Shown here: positions 54,101-60,100 of the stretch, piece by piece
Numbering within the stretch: the first letter of the stretch is position 1
Layout of the letters: every line of letters starts with the position of its first letter
Source of the DNA: UBA1306 sp964396415
GTDB taxonomy: Bacteria > Spirochaetota > Spirochaetia > Treponematales > Rectinemataceae
Direction of reading: 5' to 3'
NCBI GenBank assembly: GCA_964396415.1
Contig: CAYNFM010000003.1
Coordinates: 32,225 to 96,224 of the forward strand
DNA: 64,000 nucleotides
Program-made: the position numbers and the translations under genes
The notes under the pieces: model-generated
Database searches by the model: none
Told to the model about the DNA's origin: nothing
The model's input: the letters and a program-made list of their open reading frames with translations, nothing else

Positions 54101-57100
54101 GTGACCAGCGGGAGTTGGAGCTACCAGTACTCGGTCAATGCCGCGACGCACGCGCAGGACGGCACGCACAATTTCGTGTTCACGGCCACGGATATCTCCG
54201 GAAAGACCACGACCCTCAACAGGACGATCCTGGTCGACACCACTCCGCCGACGCTCACCGCCGGCTCGCCGATCGTCGGGACCTGGACATCCTCCTCTAC
54301 GCTATCGATCGCCGGGACCGCTCAGGACGGGAGCGGGTCGGGGGTCGCGAAGATCTACTATATCGTCGACGGCGCGGCCAACGACCACACGGCCGATGTC
54401 GCGACCTGGAACGGGACGAACGGGAGCTCCGCGCCGAGCAGCTCGACCAGCGCCACGTGGACAGCGGTCACGGGCGGGCTGAGCAATTGGACGGGCTCGG
54501 TCAATCTCGGATCGACCGAGGGCTATAAGCTCCTCTGGGTCGTCGCCTCCGACGCGGCGGGCAACACGACCGCCATTACCGATCTCGCCGCGACTGCCCT
54601 CGTCGCCGGTCAGGTCTACACGATTTCCTCGATCGGGAGCACCGACTTCACGAAGGTGGGAGCCGCGAGCAATACCGTCGGCTTGAGCTTCACGGCTTCC
54701 GGAGCCGGCACGGGAACCGGCATGGTCTGGTCGGGGAACGGAGCGGTGACTCCCTTCGGCTTCGACCTGTATCCCCCGAGCCTCACCGAGACGGGCATCG
54801 GGACCACGAACACCGTCGACAAGAACGCGACCTTCAGCTTCTCGGGCGCGGCGAGCGACACCGACGCCCTGGCTACGACTAACGCCCTGACGATATCGAT
54901 CGACGGCGGCGCGAACACGGCCGTAACCGTTACGAGCGGGAGCTGGTCCTACCAATATACGGTCAATGCCGTGACGCACGCGCAGGACGGCACGCACAAC
55001 TTCGTCTTTACCGCCACGGATATCTCGGGAAAAACGACTACTCTCAACAGGACGATCCTGGTCGACACGACGCCGCCTACCCTCAATGTCACCGCGCCGA
55101 TCGTCGGGACCTGGACCTCGTCCGCGACTCTTCCGATCGCCGGGCTGGGACAGGACGGGGCAGGGTCGGGAGTCGCGAAAATCTACTATATCGTCGACGG
55201 CGCGGCCAACGACCACACGGCCGATGTCGCGACCTGGAACGGGACGAACGGGAGCTCCGCGCCGAGCAGCTCGACCAGCGCCACGTGGACAGCGGTCACG
55301 GGCGGGCTGAGCAATTGGACGGGCTCGGTCAATCTCGGATCGACCGAGGGCTATAAGCTCCTCTGGGTCGTCGCCTCCGACGCGGCGGGCAACACGACCG
55401 CCATTACCGATCTCGCCGCGACTGCCCTCGTCGCCGGTCAGGTCTACACGATTTCCTCGATCGGGAGCACCGACTTCACGAAGGTGGGAGCCGCGAGCAA
55501 TACCGTCGGCTTGAGCTTCACGGCTTCCGGAGCCGGCACGGGAACCGGCATGGTCTGGTCGGGGAACGGAGCGGTGACTCCCTTCGGCTTCGACCTGTAT
55601 CCCCCGAGCCTCACCGAGACGGGCATCGGGACCACGAACACCGTCGACAAGAACGCGACCTTCAGCTTCTCGGGCGCGGCGAGCGACACCGACGCCCTGG
55701 CTACGACTAACGCCCTGACGATATCGATCGACGGCGGCGCGAACACGGCCGTAACCGTTACGAGCGGGAGCTGGTCCTACCAATATACGGTCAATGCCGT
55801 GACGCACGCGCAGGACGGCACGCACAACTTCGTCTTTACCGCCACGGATATCTCGGGAAAAACGACTACTCTCAACAGGACGATCCTGGTCGATACTACT
55901 CCCCCGACCGCGTCGGTTACCGCGCCGATCGCGTCATCATGGACAAATTTGACGCCGGCGACCATCCAGGGTACTGCCTCCGACGGCTCCGGTTCGGGAG
56001 TCTCCCAGATCTATGTATTGGTCGACACGCAGGGCAATTCGCATGCTTCCGATACCACGGCGACCATAACAGGCGGGGGGGCCTGGAAGCTCGCGACCGG
56101 CACCACCAGCTGGAGCTACCCATGGGCCATGGGCGGAAGCGGCGATGGGAACAAGACGATATGGATCGCCACGGAAGACATTGCCGGCAACTGGTCCACG
56201 CCCGTAGCCGCGGTCAATTTCGGATACGACACCACTCCTCCAGTCATGACCATCAATCCTCTGACCTCCTATAACGCCGGCTTCAACGTCACCGGAACGG
56301 CGTCGGACGCGACCTCGGGAGTGGCGAGCCTCCAGATGAAGATCGACTCGGGGACTTTCGGCCCGATCACGGTCGCCGCCAGCTGGACTGCTACGGTATC
56401 GACGGCGACGCTGACGGCTCTGACCGAGGGCTCCCATACGGTGACCGTGATGGCCACCGATCTCGCCGGAAACCAGACGGTTCAGACCGCGACCTTCCTC
56501 AAGGACACTACTCCGCCGACCATCACCTATAGCAATATTAGTTCCTCGGGCGGGACGGTCATACAGACCTCCAGCCCGACGGTGAGCGGCACCATGACCG
56601 ACGTCAGCGGAGTGGCGTCGGCGACCTATACGCTCCAGACATGGAATTACAGTACGCAGGCCTGGAACGCCTACTCCACCGGGACCAGCCTAGGGTCACC
56701 TGGCAATGCCACCAGTTGGAACTGGTCCTTGGACCTCAGCTCTACGGGACTCAACCTGCCGGACGGGAAGTACCAGATCGCCATCACGGCCAAGGACGTG
56801 CCTGGCAACGCCACGGCTTCGCCGCTATCAGTTCCGTTCCTTATTTCCCGTTCCAATCCGACCGTCACTGTGACGAATCCGACTCTGGGCACCTTCCAAA
56901 ACGGCGCCTTCCCTCTGGTGGGCACGGCTTCGGATCCCAATGGCGTCACCGGCGTCCAGGCTATGCTCGGGGCTAGCCCCGTGACCTTCGGGTCAGGAGC
57001 CACCACCGCATATCCCGCTCTGCCGGTCACGGTGACCACGGGATCTTCGGGCTACTTCTCCGCCGCCTCAGTCGACAAGATGACGGTCGGGGACACCGTC

Positions 57101-60100
57101 TACTTCTACGGGACGCCGATGCCAGTGACTAGCACCGGCGCATCCTTGCAAATCGGGACGCCGTATTACGTCGTGTCTACTCCCACCTGGCATACCTTCA
57201 CCATTTCGGCGACGAAGGGCGGAGCGGCCCTGGTCATCAGCACCAGCATAGCCACCAATCTCCTCGTGGCCGACGCCACGGCCTATTCCTTCGCCGGCGG
57301 TTTCTACCCGAACGCGCCGGTCACCGTTACGGCGAGCAGCTCGACCTTGACCGCGAGCAACGGGAATATCCAGTTGACGAACGGGGACGTGGTCTACTTC
57401 CAGGGTACTGCCCTGCCGGCCCCGGTCGTCGCGGGCTCGTTCTACTATGTCTTCAACGTCAACACCTCCAACAACACCTTCCAGGTATCGGCGACCAGCG
57501 GCAGCTCGACTCCGGTAACCTTCACGACGACGGGTACCTACGTAGCCGTCCAATCTCCGACGCATCCCATTAATTGGCTGGTGCCGGCGATGTCCCTCAT
57601 CAATCCAGGGACGGGGTCCCAGTTCAGCGACGGCGCGTTGGCGGCCTACGTACAGGTGACATCAGGCTCGGCCAAGAACAACCAGAGCAGCCAGGCCTTC
57701 ACCCTCGATACGACTCCGCCGATCATCAGCGTCTCGAGCCCTTCGTCCGGCACGAGGTTCGTAGGCAACCTGACGATCACCGGAACGACCACGGATCCGG
57801 GAGCCATTCCCAGCGGCGTCACGGGGACGATCCAGTACCAGATAGGGAACAACTACAACCTGGGCAACGCCTCGAGCTGGACGAGCCTCAATGTGACCGG
57901 CGGCAGCTACAGCTGGACGATCAGCCTGGGCGACATGTCGGGCTACGCCAACGTCACCTATGCCACGCAGTGCGATACGAACGGCAATCCGGCCAGCGGT
58001 ACGAACCTATGGAAATTGCCAATCGTCTTCCAGGCCGTGGACAAGGCCGGCAACGTGGCGGACTTGACCACGTACTACCTGATCCTCGATCCTAACGGCA
58101 ACATCCCGGTCGTTACCATTATCCAGCCGGCGACCGGCCTGACCTTCGGAGGCCAGCAGAGAATCACGGGCACTGCCCTCCAGCCCGTAGCCATTTACAG
58201 CGTGGAAGTGGCGGTCGACCCCAGCGGGGGAAGCAACTTCCCCGCAAATCCGGTTCCGGCGTCGATCTCGGGAAGCACGATCAGCGCGACGGCTCATCCT
58301 TTCACTGCCGGTATGATGGTCTTCCTTTCGGGAACTACGGCTCCCCAGATCGGCGGCAATCCTGTCCTTTCCACGACCCCGTACTGGGTGACCGCCGCTA
58401 ATCTGACGACGAATAGCTTCCAGGTCTCCGCCACCAGCGGCGGCGCGGCGGTTAGTTTCTCCTCAGCCGGCTCGGGCGTGACAGCCTCCGTATGGGCTCC
58501 CGCCACATTGACGACGACGGGGAACAACGTAACCTGGTACTACGACGTCAACACTACCTCGGCCTACCCGCAAGGCGGCAACACCAGCCAGAAGATCAGC
58601 CTCCAGGCCAGGGCCTGGAACTCGCCCACTCTCGGAGGCGGTAAGGGAACCCTGTCGGGCCTCCTGACGACTCCCTTCGTCATGACCTTTAACGCGACCT
58701 TCCCGCAGCTTCAGAACGTTCAGATCAACGGGAACTCCTACTACTCGGGGTTGGTCACCAACGGAACCATAAGCGTGACGGGGACGGTGAAATCCTCGAA
58801 GGGAATCTCCAGGATAGACGTCGTGGAAAGCAGCCCCCTGTCAGGGAGCAACAACATTTATAACACTGCGAATTCCTACACGTCGGGCACTGGGCAGAAC
58901 GGCTCGTACTGGACTGCTACCGTGACCCCGTCCGCCGCCAAGACCAGCGATACCTTCGGGTCCGGCAATACTATCAATGTCATGATCGTCGCCACCGGTT
59001 CCAATTCCTCGTTGTGGACCGGGGCATCAAGCACCTCTCCCGGGTCCGTATTCACGCCGCCGGCCGGGACCATCAACGTCTCGAGTACCGGGGGATCCTT
59101 CATAGAGTCGGACTCGTCGGGCAATTTCAATTACTCCGTCAGCATGTCCGTCCTATCGAACGCCTTGTACGCCAGCACCACCGGGGTCTACTCCTTCTAC
59201 TTCCAGATGACGGACATGACGAGCCCAACGCCGCAGGTATCCACGTCGGTAGTGACGCTGGACGTGGACAATTTCTATCCGCTCTCAGCCCTGTCGACGC
59301 CCCTCTCGTCTACCCTCGTCCCGGTGAGCGCGGGCTCCTTCGTGGCCGGAACCAGCTACATGATCCTCGCTCCGGGGAGTACGAGCTTTACGAGCATCGG
59401 AGCGGCATCCAACAACGCAGGCCAGCCATTCATCGCCACCGGGGCGGGTAGTGGCACCGGGACCGCCATCCAGGTCATGACAGGGACGAACTTCAAGTTC
59501 CAGGGCTCGGTCACGGATTCGGGGACTGGCTCCGGGCCCATTCAGGACCTGAGTCAGGTCGTCGTCTACCTCACGAATGCCGCCGGCACGCTAGTATACA
59601 AGATCAATAATCAATCGAGCCAAGGCACGGCCGCCTCGCAAGCTGCCGGGTCGCTTACGGCCAAGGACATGGCCAACGGCGGGAGCGTCGGCTCGGTCGC
59701 CTACCCGTCGAACCCCGCGACTCCCTCCAACTATTTCGCCGCTATCAGTACCTTGGCGACGTCCGGCACTACTGATGGCCTGAATTACGGCTTCACCCTC
59801 GACGGCAGCAACCGCGACTGGTGGCTCCAGATCGATACGACCCAGCTCAGCGACGGGCCGATCACAGTCAACTTCGTCGCCTGGGACCAGGCCGGCAACG
59901 CGACCCATTACGCCCAGAGCTCCTTCGTGTCGAATTACGCTCCGACCCTGTCCAACGTCACCCTGGGAACGGACCTGACGGGGGCCGGATCGATCAACGC
60001 TAGCCAGGCCTTCTCCTCGGGCCTGACGACCACCAACTTCACGGGAAGGAACAAGCTGCTTTCCTTCACGTTCAACAGCGTATACGGCGGCAACAATGGC

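Noticed and set aside
54302..55825. A 507-codon minus-strand frame with internal duplication
   Set aside because: Its repeat simply mirrors the 828-bp tandem duplication of the giant gene on the other strand.
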